In this document: positions 26,873 to 36,332 of the stretch, in pieces
Position numbering within the stretch: the stretch's first letter is position 1
Layout: each line of letters starts with the position of its first letter
Source: Citrobacter sp.
GTDB taxonomy: Bacteria > Pseudomonadota > Gammaproteobacteria > Enterobacterales > Enterobacteriaceae
DNA length: 57,518 nt
Assembly (NCBI GenBank): GCA_019415335.1
Contig: DXKH01000112.1
Span: 1-57,518, forward strand
Direction of reading: 5' to 3'
The notes under the pieces: generated by a model
Database searches by the model: none
Seen by the model: only the letters and a program-made list of their open reading frames with translations
What the model was told of the DNA's origin: nothing
Position numbers and translations under genes: made by a program

Positions 26873-27447
26873 TTTATCCATCAACAACCGGGAAACTTGA
26901 CGAAACATATCGTCTTCGAACGCTTGAATCCGTATGGATTCAGGGAAAGTTACGCATGTGGGGCCGCTGGTCACACATAGGTGGAGGGACTGGAGGAGAC
27001 ATGTTTAATGTGCTTCTCGCTTCGAAAAAAGTGAGTAAAAACGCCATACAACAGGTATTACAACACCTCAAAGCGTCAGGTTTAAGCAAGGGTGAGTTGC
27101 GGGAATATTTTGAGGATTTACTTGCCGGGAAAAATAAAAGTCACCTTTCTTTCTGTACTGATGCAGAAGGGCTTCTGATGGATGCAGTGATTGGTGAAAT
27201 CCTTGTCCGTGCTGGGCATAGGCGTCTTTTTGGTCTTATCTGTTCGCGTTATAAATACAGGAAGAGTAAGAAAGCAATGGCGCGAGACCTTAACGAGAGA
27301 CACCCGGAATGGTGCCTGAGGACCTGTGAGAGCAGGATTGATGTTTGGTTACAAATGGCTGAGGCAATGCTCTACCAACCAATGTGTGAAGTATTCGATA
27401 AAAAACCTGACAGATTTCGGTTGCATGATTGCGCGGGTATTGCTTGA
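26869..27447 (+). CDS. DUF1133-family protein, possible late regulator
   Basis: A 192-residue protein of the DUF1133 type: YRLRTLESVWIQGKLRMWGR, GTGGDMFNVLLASKKVSKNA, KNKSHLSFCTDAEGLLMDAV and CESRIDVWLQMAEAMLYQPM. It occupies the place of the Q antiterminator, last early gene before the lysis cassette, and a strong terminator follows. A Q-like role is plausible by position (inference). Confidence 0.8.
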   Translation: MIYPSTTGKLDETYRLRTLESVWIQGKLRMWGRWSHIGGGTGGDMFNVLLASKKVSKNAIQQVLQHLKASGLSKGELREYFEDLLAGKNKSHLSFCTDAEGLLMDAVIGEILVRAGHRRLFGLICSRYKYRKSKKAMARDLNERHPEWCLRTCESRIDVWLQMAEAMLYQPMCEVFDKKPDRFRLHDCAGIA

Positions 27448-27496
27448 ATTCAGATAAGCTCGCGAAGCTTTATCCGCAGCGACAGATTAAAAGAAG

Positions 27497-27518
27497 AACC
27501 CGCCACGGCGGGTTTTTT
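27497..27518 (+). terminator. Strong terminator before the late genes
   Basis: AACCCGC-CACG-GCGGGTT followed by TTTT, a classic intrinsic terminator 50 bases after the DUF1133 gene. It may be the tR'-like site that the late antiterminator reads through. I see no gene from 27519 to 27723. Confidence 0.85.
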
Positions 27519-27723
27519 CGTTTGCAGGTCTCGGTAATCATCGGGGCTTTATCATATTCAGGGCTCACTGACGGACGGCTCATAACCCAATCCGACAGGC
27601 GCTTGCGCAGAGCCCGCCTCTAATCAGGCTCTGGGATCCATCTTCGATATTGCCCCGTAGCATATACAGCCCGATAGCCTGATCCCTTACAACACACAGC
27701 GCCCCGATTACGGAGGTGCGGAT

Positions 27724-28038
27724 ATGCAACGTATGAACCCAACCGATGGACATAACATGCCGTACTGGTGGTCAGGGCTGCTTGGTTTCTTCTCCGTTCT
27801 GAGTCTGCAGGATTATGTTTTTATTCTTGGCGCACTGATCTCGGCCTATTTCACTATTAAGACCTACTACGCGAAGCGGAAAGAAGAGCGTGAGCGGCTT
27901 AATGAGGAAAAGAAAAGAACTCAGTTGCTGGCTAAATACCTCGCTGATGTGGCTGTTAAACCTGATCGTGATCGCCCCGCAGCCGCTGAGGTGGTGACAG
28001 AGGCAATGAAACGTATCTCCGGTGAGGCAGTGAAATAA
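27724..28038 (+). CDS. Holin
   Basis: A 104-residue protein with two hydrophobic segments, about residues 14-30 (YWWSGLLGFFSVLSLQDY) and 31-50 (VFILGALISAYFTIKTYY), then a charged helical tail (AKRKEERERLNEEKKR). This, and its place directly before the endolysin, identify it as the holin, which triggers lysis by permeabilising or depolarising the inner membrane. CGGAGG precedes the ATG. Confidence 0.85.
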   Translation: MQRMNPTDGHNMPYWWSGLLGFFSVLSLQDYVFILGALISAYFTIKTYYAKRKEERERLNEEKKRTQLLAKYLADVAVKPDRDRPAAAEVVTEAMKRISGEAVK

Positions 28039-28039
28039 T

Positions 28040-28570
28040 ATGGCCTCGACAAAAACAAAACTAAGCGCCGCCGTTCTGGGTCTGGTGCTTGTCGGTGCGC
28101 CAGCGTCGGTGATTCTCGATCAGTTTCTCGATGAGAAAGAGGGAAACAGCCTGATAGCGTACCGGGATGGCGGCGGACTCTGGACCATTTGCCGCGGCGC
28201 CACGACGGTCGATGGTAAGCCAGTAGTGAAGGGCATGAAGCTGACGCAGGCGAAATGTGACCAGGTAAACGCCATCGAACGCGATAAAGCGCTGGCCTGG
28301 GTGGAACGAAATATCAAGGTGCCGCTGACAGAGCCACAGAAAGCAGGCATCGCATCTTTCTGCCCGTACAACATTGGTCCTGGTAAATGCTTTCCGTCCA
28401 CGTTCTACAAGCGAATCAATGCCGGTGATCGTAAAGGTGCATGCGAAGCGATTCGCTGGTGGATTAAAGATGGCGGGAAGGATTGCCGGATCCGTTCAAA
28501 TAACTGTTACGGGCAGGTATCCCGCCGTGACCAGGAAAGCGCGCTGACGTGCTGGGGGATATACCAGTGA
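28040..28570 (+). CDS. SAR endolysin (GH24 lysozyme)
   Basis: A 176-residue lysozyme. An N-terminal weakly hydrophobic segment (LSAAVLGLVLVGAPASVIL) is a signal-anchor-release domain. The catalytic region is EKEGNSLIAYRDGGGLWTIC followed by RGAT, carrying the Glu, Asp and Thr expected of T4-type lysozymes. It is held in the inner membrane inactive, then released to cut peptidoglycan. One base separates it from the holin stop. Confidence 0.93.
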   Translation: MASTKTKLSAAVLGLVLVGAPASVILDQFLDEKEGNSLIAYRDGGGLWTICRGATTVDGKPVVKGMKLTQAKCDQVNAIERDKALAWVERNIKVPLTEPQKAGIASFCPYNIGPGKCFPSTFYKRINAGDRKGACEAIRWWIKDGGKDCRIRSNNCYGQVSRRDQESALTCWGIYQ

Positions 28571-28674
28571 GATATCTACCGTCTGCAATCTGCATGCTCG
28601 TTGCCGGAATTCTGGCTGCTAAAGGAAACGACGCATGGCCCTGGTTTCTCGTTGTGGGAGTAATTTTATTGTGA
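28567..28674 (+). CDS. 35-residue membrane peptide in lysis cassette
   Basis: A GTG-initiated ORF of 35 codons, beginning MRYLPSAICMLVAGILAAKG and ending WPWFLVVGVILL: two short hydrophobic stretches separated by GNDAW. It overlaps the endolysin stop and the Rz start by four bases each, so it fits tightly into the operon and is probably translated by coupling. Small hydrophobic ORFs occur here in related phages; the function, perhaps in lysis timing, is not known. Confidence 0.65.
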   Translation: MRYLPSAICMLVAGILAAKGNDAWPWFLVVGVILL

Positions 28675-29195
28675 ATCGATCCGCTTTCATTGCAATAGTA
28701 ACGTCGATAGTGATTGTTGCTGTTCTGTGTATCCTGCTGGCGAATAACCGGGCAGAACTGAGCGCAGTGCAAAGCGATAAGCGCGTGCTGGAGTCGGATA
28801 ACAGGCTGCAGGGGCAGGTTATCGCGACGCAGGGATTCAACTTCAACCGATTTAACCAGATTGCCGAATTCACTAACCGCAACAATTCTCTGATTGATGC
28901 CAGCGCTGATAAAACTGTTATTGAATACCGGGAGATCCTCCGACGTGAAAAAACTTGTGATCTGCCTGTTCCTGCTGATGTCGCTGGTGGGCTGCTCGAA
29001 TACACGTACCGTTTACGTTCCAGCGCAATGCACCCCGGTTCCGGCAACGCTGACGCAACCGGTGATAGCACCGTTACCGCCGGCGCGCTGACGTATTGCC
29101 AGGCTGTTCTCTGGATTAAGCCGTTGCTGGCTGCTATTGAAAAAGCGAATAACCAACTGGCTGGCATACGTCAAATCGAGCAGGACCGAAAATGA
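28671..29195 (+). CDS. Rz-like inner membrane spanin (DUF2570)
   Basis: A 174-residue protein with one N-terminal membrane helix (FIAIVTSIVIVAVLCILLAN) and a helical periplasmic part (NRAELSAVQSDKRVLESDNR). It is the inner membrane partner that, with Rz1, fuses inner and outer membranes at the end of lysis. The GTG at 28671 is preferred because it starts directly before the membrane helix with GGGAG upstream. Confidence 0.85.
   Translation: MNRSAFIAIVTSIVIVAVLCILLANNRAELSAVQSDKRVLESDNRLQGQVIATQGFNFNRFNQIAEFTNRNNSLIDASADKTVIEYREILRREKTCDLPVPADVAGGLLEYTYRLRSSAMHPGSGNADATGDSTVTAGALTYCQAVLWIKPLLAAIEKANNQLAGIRQIEQDRK
28945..29091 (+). CDS. Rz1-like spanin lipoprotein, nested in Rz
   Basis: A 48-residue lipoprotein encoded in a different frame wholly inside Rz. 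It begins (V/M)KKLVICLFLLMSLVGC with the lipobox ending at Cys16, and the mature part is Pro-rich (PAQCTPVPATLTQPVIAPLP), as typical of Rz1. Start GTG at 28945. Confidence 0.9.
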   Translation: MKKLVICLFLLMSLVGCSNTRTVYVPAQCTPVPATLTQPVIAPLPPAR

Positions 29196-29737
29196 GCCTT
29201 ATCCCCTTGTGCGGATAAATCACTAAATATCCCCACGCGAGGATAAAATTATGAAGCAATAAGCGGATAGACCGCAGCCGATAGGCAATGCAGCAGTAGT
29301 GATGCTGCCCCGAGTCGCGTAATGGCGAGCCTGTGTGGTGATGGGTAAGGGTTCATAGATAACAATAAGCTCCGGGAAGGCAGCGCGATCGCTAAACGCG
29401 CACCGGTTATCAGCGGCGATGATGCGACAGCAACTCAAGGGCATGAGCGTGGCCACTCCGGGAAGTGGCAAAGTATTACAGAAGCTCTTCACTGAGGGGC
29501 TTCGATAATGCTTACCCGACAAGAAGCATAGATCTGGAGTCAACCAAAGAGGTGATCCTCATCTTGACGGCTCGCAAAGACGAGAAGTGACGGCGCAACT
29601 CTGAGAAGAAGTAGCAAGGTCGCGTTTATAAAATTCTGCAAATTGTGTCGACGAAACACCATTCACAGAGTTTTGTATAAGTTTTGACAGGTGGCGCTCT
29701 CGACAATTTCGATAGTGTATCAATCATAACCAGAGGA
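29196..29737 (+). ncRNA. Candidate structured RNA in the late operon
   Basis: A 0.54-kb non-coding segment in an otherwise packed operon. Stop codons break all frames, but perfect stems follow each other: TTATCC/GGATAA (29199-29218), TATCC/GGATA near 29228, GCAGCA/TGCTGC near 29290, GCGCG/CGCGC near 29382, GCCACT/AGTGGC near 29451, GAAGCTC/GGGCTTC near 29481, GAGG/CCTC nested in GTCAA/TTGAC near 29540, and CTCG/CGAG near 29571. This suggests a large structured RNA in the late transcript. I cannot assign it to a known class. GAGGA just before 29738 belongs to the next gene. Confidence 0.5.
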
Positions 29738-29746
29738 ATGTTCTGT

Positions 29747-30382
29747 ATGGCTGAAAATGAAGACAGTCGACCGTTCCCTCCTGTCAACTTCACTGGCGAA
29801 AACTGGTTGCCGTATACGCGAATTATTCCAGCATCAGAGATCGGAGAGTGGGTTAATCAGCACATTATCTCTGAAGAGGGGAGGCTCCATAACTATGACC
29901 ACAGTCACTTGCTGGGTGCTGACGTCGAATTTATGTGGGCCTCCGGCTCTTTCGCGAAGAAAGGGCGTTATGTTCTCGGTCAGGCAGAACAAGTAATGCT
30001 CCGCGCCGGTGGATGGCAGAAAGCCAGAATGGAACAGCAGATGTACGAATGGTTCGGGCGAATCCCCAAGTTCATCATCACGCTGGCAGCCGATTACTGC
30101 TCACAATGCAGCGACCTCGAGTTCTGCGCACTGGTAGAGCATGAGCTTTACCACATCGCCCAGGCTACTGATGATTTCGGCGCGCCTAAGTTCAATAAAG
30201 AGACCGGGCAACCAGTGCTTACACTGCGCAGCCACGACGTCGAAGAATTTGTCGGTGTCGTACGTAGATACGGGGCGAGCACCGACGTGCAGGAAATGGT
30301 TGATGCGGCAAACAGGCCTGCGGAGGTTGCCCATATCGATGTTGCCAGGGCTTGCGGAACGTGCCTCCTCAAGCTGGCATAA
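29747..30382 (+). CDS. Putative phage metallopeptidase
   Basis: A 211-residue protein with the zinc protease motif HELYH inside ALVEHELYHIAQATDDFG, plus SHDVEEFVGVVRRYG downstream. This is the phage metallopeptidase family often found just before terminase genes. The ATG at 29747 is chosen for spacing from GAGGA. Role unknown: it may process a host or virion protein. Confidence 0.85.
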   Translation: MAENEDSRPFPPVNFTGENWLPYTRIIPASEIGEWVNQHIISEEGRLHNYDHSHLLGADVEFMWASGSFAKKGRYVLGQAEQVMLRAGGWQKARMEQQMYEWFGRIPKFIITLAADYCSQCSDLEFCALVEHELYHIAQATDDFGAPKFNKETGQPVLTLRSHDVEEFVGVVRRYGASTDVQEMVDAANRPAEVAHIDVARACGTCLLKLA

Positions 30383-30412
30383 ATTTTATTCTCTTTGTCA
30401 TGGAGGCGACCA

Positions 30413-30886
30413 ATGGCAGCTTTATCGGCAGAGGTTAAAGCCTTCATCGTTCAATCGCTTGCTTGCTTTGAAAGCCCGTCAAAAATTATCGATCTCGTAA
30501 AAGAAGAATTTAACCTGACGGTTTCACGGCAGCAGGTGTCTGCTTACGATCCGGCTAATGCGATGGCTAAAAGCCTTAGCAAAAAGTGGATAGATCTTTT
30601 TCATACAACCCGCGAACGCTTCCAAAGCGAAATTTCTGACATCCCGATCGCTAACAAGGCATATCGACTTCGCGTTCTGGACCGTATGGCGACTAACGCA
30701 GAGAAAATGAAAAACCTCGGGATGACGGCTCAGCTTCTGGAACAGGCTGCAAAAGAGGTTGGTGATGCATACACGAACCGACTCAAGGTGGAAAGCACAG
30801 GAAAAGACGGCGGTCCAATCAGAACGGAAACCGTATCCCTGTCTCCGCAGGAGGCTGCAGATATCTACAAAAAATTCATGGGCTGA
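30413..30886 (+). CDS. Terminase small subunit (DUF2280)
   Basis: A 157-residue protein: MAALSAEVKAFIVQSLACFE, a helix-turn-helix-like SKIIDLVKEEFNLTVSRQQV, then AMAKSLSKKWIDLFHTTRER and YRLRVLDRMA. This is the DUF2280 family, which includes small terminase subunits that recognise the packaging site. TGGAGG precedes the ATG at 30413. From 30887 to 31087 no gene is seen. Confidence 0.8.
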   Translation: MAALSAEVKAFIVQSLACFESPSKIIDLVKEEFNLTVSRQQVSAYDPANAMAKSLSKKWIDLFHTTRERFQSEISDIPIANKAYRLRVLDRMATNAEKMKNLGMTAQLLEQAAKEVGDAYTNRLKVESTGKDGGPIRTETVSLSPQEAADIYKKFMG

Positions 30887-31087
30887 AAAATGCAAAAACA
30901 GGCGCTTTGAACCGAAAAAACATCATGCACTTTTTGACCCATTTTATGCACATTTTATTCATCCCGATTTGACCACTTTATTGTTCAAAACAGAGGCTTC
31001 GCGCCGTTTGCTCGATGAGGGCTGTTACGCCAGTTCGGGTAACGACCATTATGTTAAATCGGGGCGTTTTTGATGAAATTATCTTGT

Positions 31088-31107
31088 AAAAGGGGCGTGC
31101 CAGCCCC
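31088..31107 (-). terminator. Terminator of the YegP-like gene
   Basis: On the minus strand GGGGC-TGGCAC-GCCCC is followed by TTTTAC, 17 bases after the stop of the minus-strand gene. It gives this reversed gene its own transcription unit. Confidence 0.7.
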
Positions 31108-31123
31108 TGAGGAAAAAACGAAC

Positions 31124-31318
31124 TTAAAAACCAGAGTTATCGCGAACTGGGGCGGTTGGGGCGTTGGTCTTGATTGACTGAATCCCGTTTAATGCAGCTT
31201 GTTTGCTTGAGTACATTTCACTCTGAGCGATAGTTTCGCCATTAGCCGCTTTGAGAACAAAGAAGTATTTCTGGCTAAGCAAGGTGTTACCGCTTTTCTT
31301 GAGTTCAAAATATCCCAT
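31124..31318 (-). CDS. YegP/DUF1508-family protein, reversed
   Basis: A 64-residue protein with one DUF1508 unit: GYFELKKSG, YFFVLKAANGETIAQSEMYS and KQAALNGIQSIKTNAP. It is on the minus strand between two plus-strand terminase genes, with its own terminator and AGGAAA before the ATG. It thus looks like an independently expressed accessory gene (moron). Function unknown. Confidence 0.85.
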   Translation of the reverse strand: MGYFELKKSGNTLLSQKYFFVLKAANGETIAQSEMYSSKQAALNGIQSIKTNAPTAPVRDNSGF

Positions 31319-31403
31319 TTCATATTTCCTGTTGAACCGTCGGTCGACGGCTAACTCAGTATGGAAGTATTGAAGAAATAAAAATCAATACCGGATCAAA
31401 ATT

Positions 31404-33017
31404 ATGCCGTTGCCGTTCCCCTTTGACTTCCGCAAACCGGACTATACCGCCGTGTTTGAGTGGAGAATGGAGAGGCTAGAGCGGATCAGGAAAGCGCCTG
31501 AAATGCTTCCGGCGCTCCGCCAGTTTTATCGCGATAACCCGGCTCAGTTCATCATTGACTGGGGCATGACGTCGGACCCGCGTAACCTCGATTATGGCTT
31601 GCCTGCAACTATCCCGTTTTTGCTGTTCCCCCGCCAGGAGGAATGGATTAACTGGATCATGGAACGGCGTTCTAGGCTTGAACATGGCTTGACTGAAAAA
31701 AGCCGCGAGATGGGGCTGAGCTGGACCTCTATTGGCCTGGCGTGCTCCCTGTGCCTGTTCAACAAAGAGATGGTGATTGGCTTCGGTTCCCGTAAAGAGG
31801 AATACGTCGACAGCACCGGCGACCCGAAAGCGCTGTTCTGGAAAGCGCGTAAATTTGTCGAGCTACTCCCGGTTGAGTTTCGCGGTGGGTGGAATGAGAA
31901 AAAACATGCGCCGTATATGCGCGTGGAGTTCCCGGAGACGGGGGCGGTAATTAAGGGTGAAGCTGGCGATAACATTGGTCGTGGTGACCGTACCACGCTT
32001 TATTTCGTGGATGAGGCGGCATTTCTTCAACGCCCATTACTGATTGATGCGGCCCTTTCCCAGACAACCCGCTGTCGTATCGATCTCTCATCGGTCAATG
32101 GCATGAGCAACCCGTTCGCGCAGAAGCGGCATAGCGGGAAAATCCCGGTATTTACCTTCCACTGGCGCAGCGATCCGCGTAAGGATGACGAGTGGTACCA
32201 GAAAGAGTGCGAAAAAATTGATAACCCGGTCATCATTGCGCAGGAACTGGATCTGAACTATCAGGCATCAGCCGAAGGTATTTTGATTCCTTCTGAATGG
32301 GTTCAGGCAGCTGTCGACGCGCATATCAAACTGGGCATTCAGCCAAGCGGTCAGCGCCTCGGCGCGATGGATGTTGCAGATGAAGGTAAGGATAAAAACG
32401 GCTTCTCCGCACGTTACGGCTTTCTGCTACAGGATGTTAAAGAATGGTCTGGTGAGGGTAGCGACATTTATGCTTCCGTCGTGAAAGTATTCGGCTATTG
32501 TGACGATTTCGGGCTCGATGAATTCCGTTTCGATGAAGACGGATTAGGAGCCGGGGCGCGTGGCGATGCCAGGGTGATTAACGAACTTCGCCAGGCCGAA
32601 CGGCTGGGGTACATCACAGCGACGCCGTTCCGTGGTAGTGGCAGTGTCTTTGACCCGGAGGATGAAGCTGTCCCCGGTGATAACGGTAAACCTGCCCGAC
32701 TGAATAAAGATTTCTTCGCGAATGCAAAGGCGCAAAGCTGGTGGCATCTTCGAAAACTCTTCCGCAATACTTTCCGGGCGCTACAGGGCATGGATTATGA
32801 CCCTGACGAGATAATTTCCATCAGCAGCGCCATAGAAAACAAAGACCGCCTCCTGATGGAGCTATCACAGCCTACATGGTCAAAAAACGCTGTCGGGAAG
32901 ATTCTTGTGGACAAACAGCCTGAAGGTACGAAGTCACCAAACCTGGCAGACTCAGTGATGATCAACTACGCGCCAATGAACACGGCGATGGATATCTGGG
33001 CGAAACTTGGAGCATAA
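31404..33017 (+). CDS. Terminase large subunit
   Basis: A 537-residue packaging motor. The ATPase part has a Walker-A-like segment [16 protein letters not shown] near residue 99 (deviant, as in many large terminases), and Walker [11 protein letters not shown] near 206. The C-terminal nuclease has [11 protein letters not shown] near 325 and [18 protein letters not shown]. It cuts and pumps DNA into the prohead. It should pair with the DUF2280 small subunit upstream. Confidence 0.92.
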   Translation: MPLPFPFDFRKPDYTAVFEWRMERLERIRKAPEMLPALRQFYRDNPAQFIIDWGMTSDPRNLDYGLPATIPFLLFPRQEEWINWIMERRSRLEHGLTEKSREMGLSWTSIGLACSLCLFNKEMVIGFGSRKEEYVDSTGDPKALFWKARKFVELLPVEFRGGWNEKKHAPYMRVEFPETGAVIKGEAGDNIGRGDRTTLYFVDEAAFLQRPLLIDAALSQTTRCRIDLSSVNGMSNPFAQKRHSGKIPVFTFHWRSDPRKDDEWYQKECEKIDNPVIIAQELDLNYQASAEGILIPSEWVQAAVDAHIKLGIQPSGQRLGAMDVADEGKDKNGFSARYGFLLQDVKEWSGEGSDIYASVVKVFGYCDDFGLDEFRFDEDGLGAGARGDARVINELRQAERLGYITATPFRGSGSVFDPEDEAVPGDNGKPARLNKDFFANAKAQSWWHLRKLFRNTFRALQGMDYDPDEIISISSAIENKDRLLMELSQPTWSKNAVGKILVDKQPEGTKSPNLADSVMINYAPMNTAMDIWAKLGA

Positions 33018-33019
33018 CC

Positions 33020-34471
33020 ATGGCGAAAAAAACAGGACGAGTCGCCACGGCGGATTCGTACGATAACTTTATTGCCCGTGTTGGCATGCAGCAGCCTAAT
33101 CAGCATTCCGCATCAACCTACCGGGCGAACTATACCAGCCGAAACCGGCTACTGATTGAATATGCTTATCGTTCTTCCTGGATTATTGGAGCCGCTGTCG
33201 ATTCGAAAGCAGACGATATGACGAAGAAGGGCGTACGCATCACTAGCGAGATTGATCCGAAACGTCGTGGCATTCTGGAATCTCGTTTCGATGAGTTGCA
33301 GGTGTGGGATTGCATCAACGAGACACTGAAATGGTCTCGACTATATGGGGGGGCTGTTGCGCTGATCCTCATTGAAGGGCAGGCACCATTAACCCCGTTG
33401 ATACTGGACAAAGTTGGCAAAGGCAGTTTTAAAGGGCTGGCCGTTCTTGACCGTTGGATGATTAACCCGCAGCTCAACAGGCGCATAAAGGCTCTTGGCC
33501 CTAACCTCGGCAAGCCTGAGTTCTACGACATCGTGACGACGGCGCAGGGGCTTCCTGCATGGACCGTTCATCATAGTCGTCTGATTCGTATGGATGGTGT
33601 GAAACTGCCTTACCAGCAGAAAATCACCGAAAATGAGTGGGGCATGTCCATTGTCGAGCGCATTTTTGATCGTCTGACCTCCTACGACAGTACCAGCGTA
33701 GGCGCTGCCCAACTGGCGTACAAGGCTCACCTGCGTACGGCAAAGATTAAAAAGCTGCGTGAGATTATCGCTATGGGCGGCAAGCCATTCGAAGCGCTGC
33801 TCAAGAATATGGATATGGTCCGTCAGTTCCAGACGAACGAAGGTATGTCTCTTTTTGATTCAGAAGATACCTTCGAGACGCATTCCTACTCGTTCGCCGG
33901 GTTGTCAGACCTGCTTAGTGAGTTTAAAGAAGACATTGCCGGCGCTGTTGGTATTCCACTGGTCCGCCTGTTTCGACAGTCACCGAAGGGGTTCTCAACC
34001 GGTGATGCTGACCTCGCGAACTACTACGACGATGTGGGCACTTTGCAGGAGCGAGATTTACGGCCTCACATCCGCCTGTTGTTCGATGTGCTCCATCGCT
34101 CAGAGTTTGGCGATCCGTTGCCGGAAGATTTCACCTTTGAGTTTAATCCTCTGTGGCAGATGAGCGATACCGACCGGGCCACGGTAGCGACCAATACGAC
34201 TACTGCACTTGCAACTGCTGTACGTGAGCTTGGTATGTCTCCGGCTGCTGCGCTGACCGACTTACGCGAGCTTGCTGATGTAACCGGTGTGGGTGCGTCA
34301 ATTACCGATGAGGATATCCAGAATGCGGCGAAAGAGTGGGAGGAGGCTGAATCTGAAACCAGCCCTCCGCCGGCGTTCGGAAATACAGTACCGCAAAAGC
34401 CTGTTGGCGATAGCAAACCAGATCGGGGAAATCGTAGCCGGCTCTTACGATGGTTCACAGGTCAGCGCTGA
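33020..34471 (+). CDS. Portal protein (DUF1073)
   Basis: A 483-residue portal of the DUF1073 type: YRANYTSRNRLLIEYAYRSS near the start, KWSRLYGGAVALILIEGQ, AGAVGIPLVRLFRQSPKGFS and the helical FNPLWQMSDTDRATVATNTT near the C-terminus. It forms the dodecameric ring at the head vertex through which DNA passes. Two bases separate it from terminase. Confidence 0.9.
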   Translation: MAKKTGRVATADSYDNFIARVGMQQPNQHSASTYRANYTSRNRLLIEYAYRSSWIIGAAVDSKADDMTKKGVRITSEIDPKRRGILESRFDELQVWDCINETLKWSRLYGGAVALILIEGQAPLTPLILDKVGKGSFKGLAVLDRWMINPQLNRRIKALGPNLGKPEFYDIVTTAQGLPAWTVHHSRLIRMDGVKLPYQQKITENEWGMSIVERIFDRLTSYDSTSVGAAQLAYKAHLRTAKIKKLREIIAMGGKPFEALLKNMDMVRQFQTNEGMSLFDSEDTFETHSYSFAGLSDLLSEFKEDIAGAVGIPLVRLFRQSPKGFSTGDADLANYYDDVGTLQERDLRPHIRLLFDVLHRSEFGDPLPEDFTFEFNPLWQMSDTDRATVATNTTTALATAVRELGMSPAAALTDLRELADVTGVGASITDEDIQNAAKEWEEAESETSPPPAFGNTVPQKPVGDSKPDRGNRSRLLRWFTGQR

Positions 34472-35075
34472 CAAAACCGCCAGCATTCTTGTGGACTATT
34501 CGGATGTTATCAGCGACTGGGCGGAAATGGTCGGTCGCAAAATGTTTGATCAGGTCGAGCGCGAAGAGTGGAACCAGTGGAGATCTGTCTCGGAAGAGAT
34601 TGCCGCTGGACTGCGAGATGTCGTCGGTAATACTCCAGTCGGGCAGGTGGCGCAGGATATCGTTTATCGTCAAATCCAACTGATGAAGTCCCTGCCATTG
34701 GAAGCTGCAGATCGTGTGATGGACATACAACAGCGTGCAATGCAGGCGGTTATCACTGGCGAACGCCCGGATCAGCTCTATGAAATGATTATGGCCTCTG
34801 GTGATGTGTCCGCCAGCAGGGCGCAACTGATTGCCCGTACTGAGATTGGTCGCGCTACCGGCGCGCTGACTCAGGCCCGAGCCCTGTCGGTTGGTTCGGA
34901 AGGGTACTGGTGGCGCATTAAGGGGGCAGGCACCCGCGACTCCCACTACAAAATGCGGAATAAGTTTGTACGCTGGGACAATCCTCCAACGCTTGATGGC
35001 ATGACCGGGCACGCCGGATGCCTGCCTAACTGCCAGTGTTGGCCTGAGGTTGATATTCCCGCGCCACGACAATAA
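34323..35075 (+). CDS. MuF-like head morphogenesis protein
   Basis: About 250 residues of the SPP1 gp7/MuF family. The C-terminal core is ASRAQLIARTEIGRATGALT, GYWWRIKGAGTRDSHYKMRN and HAGCLPNCQCWPEVDIP. The frame is open upstream within the portal gene; the ATG at 34323 has GAGG nine bases before it and is my choice, giving a 149-base overlap with the portal. The exact start is uncertain. Confidence 0.8.
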   Translation: MRRKSGRRLNLKPALRRRSEIQYRKSLLAIANQIGEIVAGSYDGSQVSADKTASILVDYSDVISDWAEMVGRKMFDQVEREEWNQWRSVSEEIAAGLRDVVGNTPVGQVAQDIVYRQIQLMKSLPLEAADRVMDIQQRAMQAVITGERPDQLYEMIMASGDVSASRAQLIARTEIGRATGALTQARALSVGSEGYWWRIKGAGTRDSHYKMRNKFVRWDNPPTLDGMTGHAGCLPNCQCWPEVDIPAPRQ

Positions 35076-35126
35076 CAGGTCGCTCTTTAGCGGCCTTTTT
35101 TATGCCCGCAATTCGGCAGGTAACTC

Positions 35127-36329
35127 ATGAAATATTTCTTTAAAACCCGCCTGGGTAACACTCGTTTCCAGTTGGCTGATGGCTCGGTGCTCTTTAAAGA
35201 TGTGCCGATAGGGCGCACTGGCGAGCAGGAGTATGACGCCACCGAACGCCCGGAACTGATACCGGATTCCAGAGGTAAGGTGATTGTCAGACGCACGCCG
35301 GAAGAGGTCTTTAGTGAGCGTGCGATGGCTTCCTTTGAAGGTATGGCAGTGACCATTGGCCACCCTCGAGACTTCAACGGGGAAATTATCTTTGTCACCC
35401 CGGAGAACTGGCGCCAGTTAGCCAACGGGCACATTCAGAACGTCAGGCGCGGGCAAGGTTCAGAATCCGACCTGTTGCTTGCTGATGTCATCGTTAAAAC
35501 CCCCGAGGGGTTACAGGCCATCGACGATGGTGACGATGAGGTCAGTTGTGGGTATGACGCTGATTATGAACAAATCTCACCCGGCCTCGCAAATCAGTCT
35601 GCGATAACCGGTAACCATCTGGCCCTTGTCCCAAACGGGCGGGCCGGTTTCCGCTGCAAAATAGGGGATGCTATGCCTAGCACGACTAAAAACTGGTTTA
35701 CCCGGCTTTTAAAGGCCCGTAAAACCAACGACGCCGCCGAAATGGCGAATCTGATCGATAATCCGCCGGATAATATGACTGGCGATAATGATGATGTATC
35801 AACAGCCGTGACTCCGGGCGGCGTGGTCATCAACCTTTCACCCCAGAGTCCAATGCCTGCGCCGACTTTGCCTGTCACGACCGACTCGGAAGAAGAGATC
35901 CCGGCGTGGGGGAAAGCGCTGATTGAAGCCGTGGCGAAGCTTACTCCGGCTGTTCCGGCAACGGCTGACGAAGATGAAGACGAGAAGGGCGAAGAAGAGG
36001 GCGCTGTTACTGGAGACGCTGCTTACCGCGCCGACCTGATTCAGCCAGGCATCCAGTTGCCAGCGAAAGCGAAACCTACGGCGTTCAAACGCCAGATCCT
36101 TGCCGCTGCCGATCAGTCACTGGTTCGTTCCATTGTGGGCGATGCGGATGTGACAAAACTGAAAAAAGCCACTGTGGATATGGCGTTTAACGCCGTTTCT
36201 GAACTGGCAAAAAACCGCAACACTAACGCGCAGACTGCCGACAGTTTCCGCACGATGACCACTACCACCACAAAGTCTATCGCGGAGATCAACAAAGCCG
36301 CGAAAGAAATCTGGGCTAAACGAGGCTAA
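35127..36329 (+). CDS. DUF2213 protein: prohead protease/scaffold
   Basis: A 400-residue protein. The N-terminal DUF2213 domain (1-190) has [40 protein letters not shown] and [35 protein letters not shown]; the His and other residues suit a prohead protease. The second half is acidic and Pro/Ala-rich ([18 protein letters not shown]) like a scaffold. Probably a combined protease-scaffold for capsid assembly. Confidence 0.85.
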   Translation: MKYFFKTRLGNTRFQLADGSVLFKDVPIGRTGEQEYDATERPELIPDSRGKVIVRRTPEEVFSERAMASFEGMAVTIGHPRDFNGEIIFVTPENWRQLANGHIQNVRRGQGSESDLLLADVIVKTPEGLQAIDDGDDEVSCGYDADYEQISPGLANQSAITGNHLALVPNGRAGFRCKIGDAMPSTTKNWFTRLLKARKTNDAAEMANLIDNPPDNMTGDNDDVSTAVTPGGVVINLSPQSPMPAPTLPVTTDSEEEIPAWGKALIEAVAKLTPAVPATADEDEDEKGEEEGAVTGDAAYRADLIQPGIQLPAKAKPTAFKRQILAAADQSLVRSIVGDADVTKLKKATVDMAFNAVSELAKNRNTNAQTADSFRTMTTTTTKSIAEINKAAKEIWAKRG

Positions 36330-36332
36330 AAC

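Noticed and set aside
29223..29543. A 106-codon minus-strand ORF in the non-coding segment
   Set aside because: No ribosome site, low-complexity composition, and it reads through several inverted repeats.
29196..29737. Assignment of the structured segment to ROOL or GOLLD RNA
   Set aside because: No diagnostic sequence could be matched by eye; only size and context are similar.
34455..35072. A 205-codon ORF on the minus strand
   Set aside because: Antisense to the MuF-like gene over nearly its whole length.
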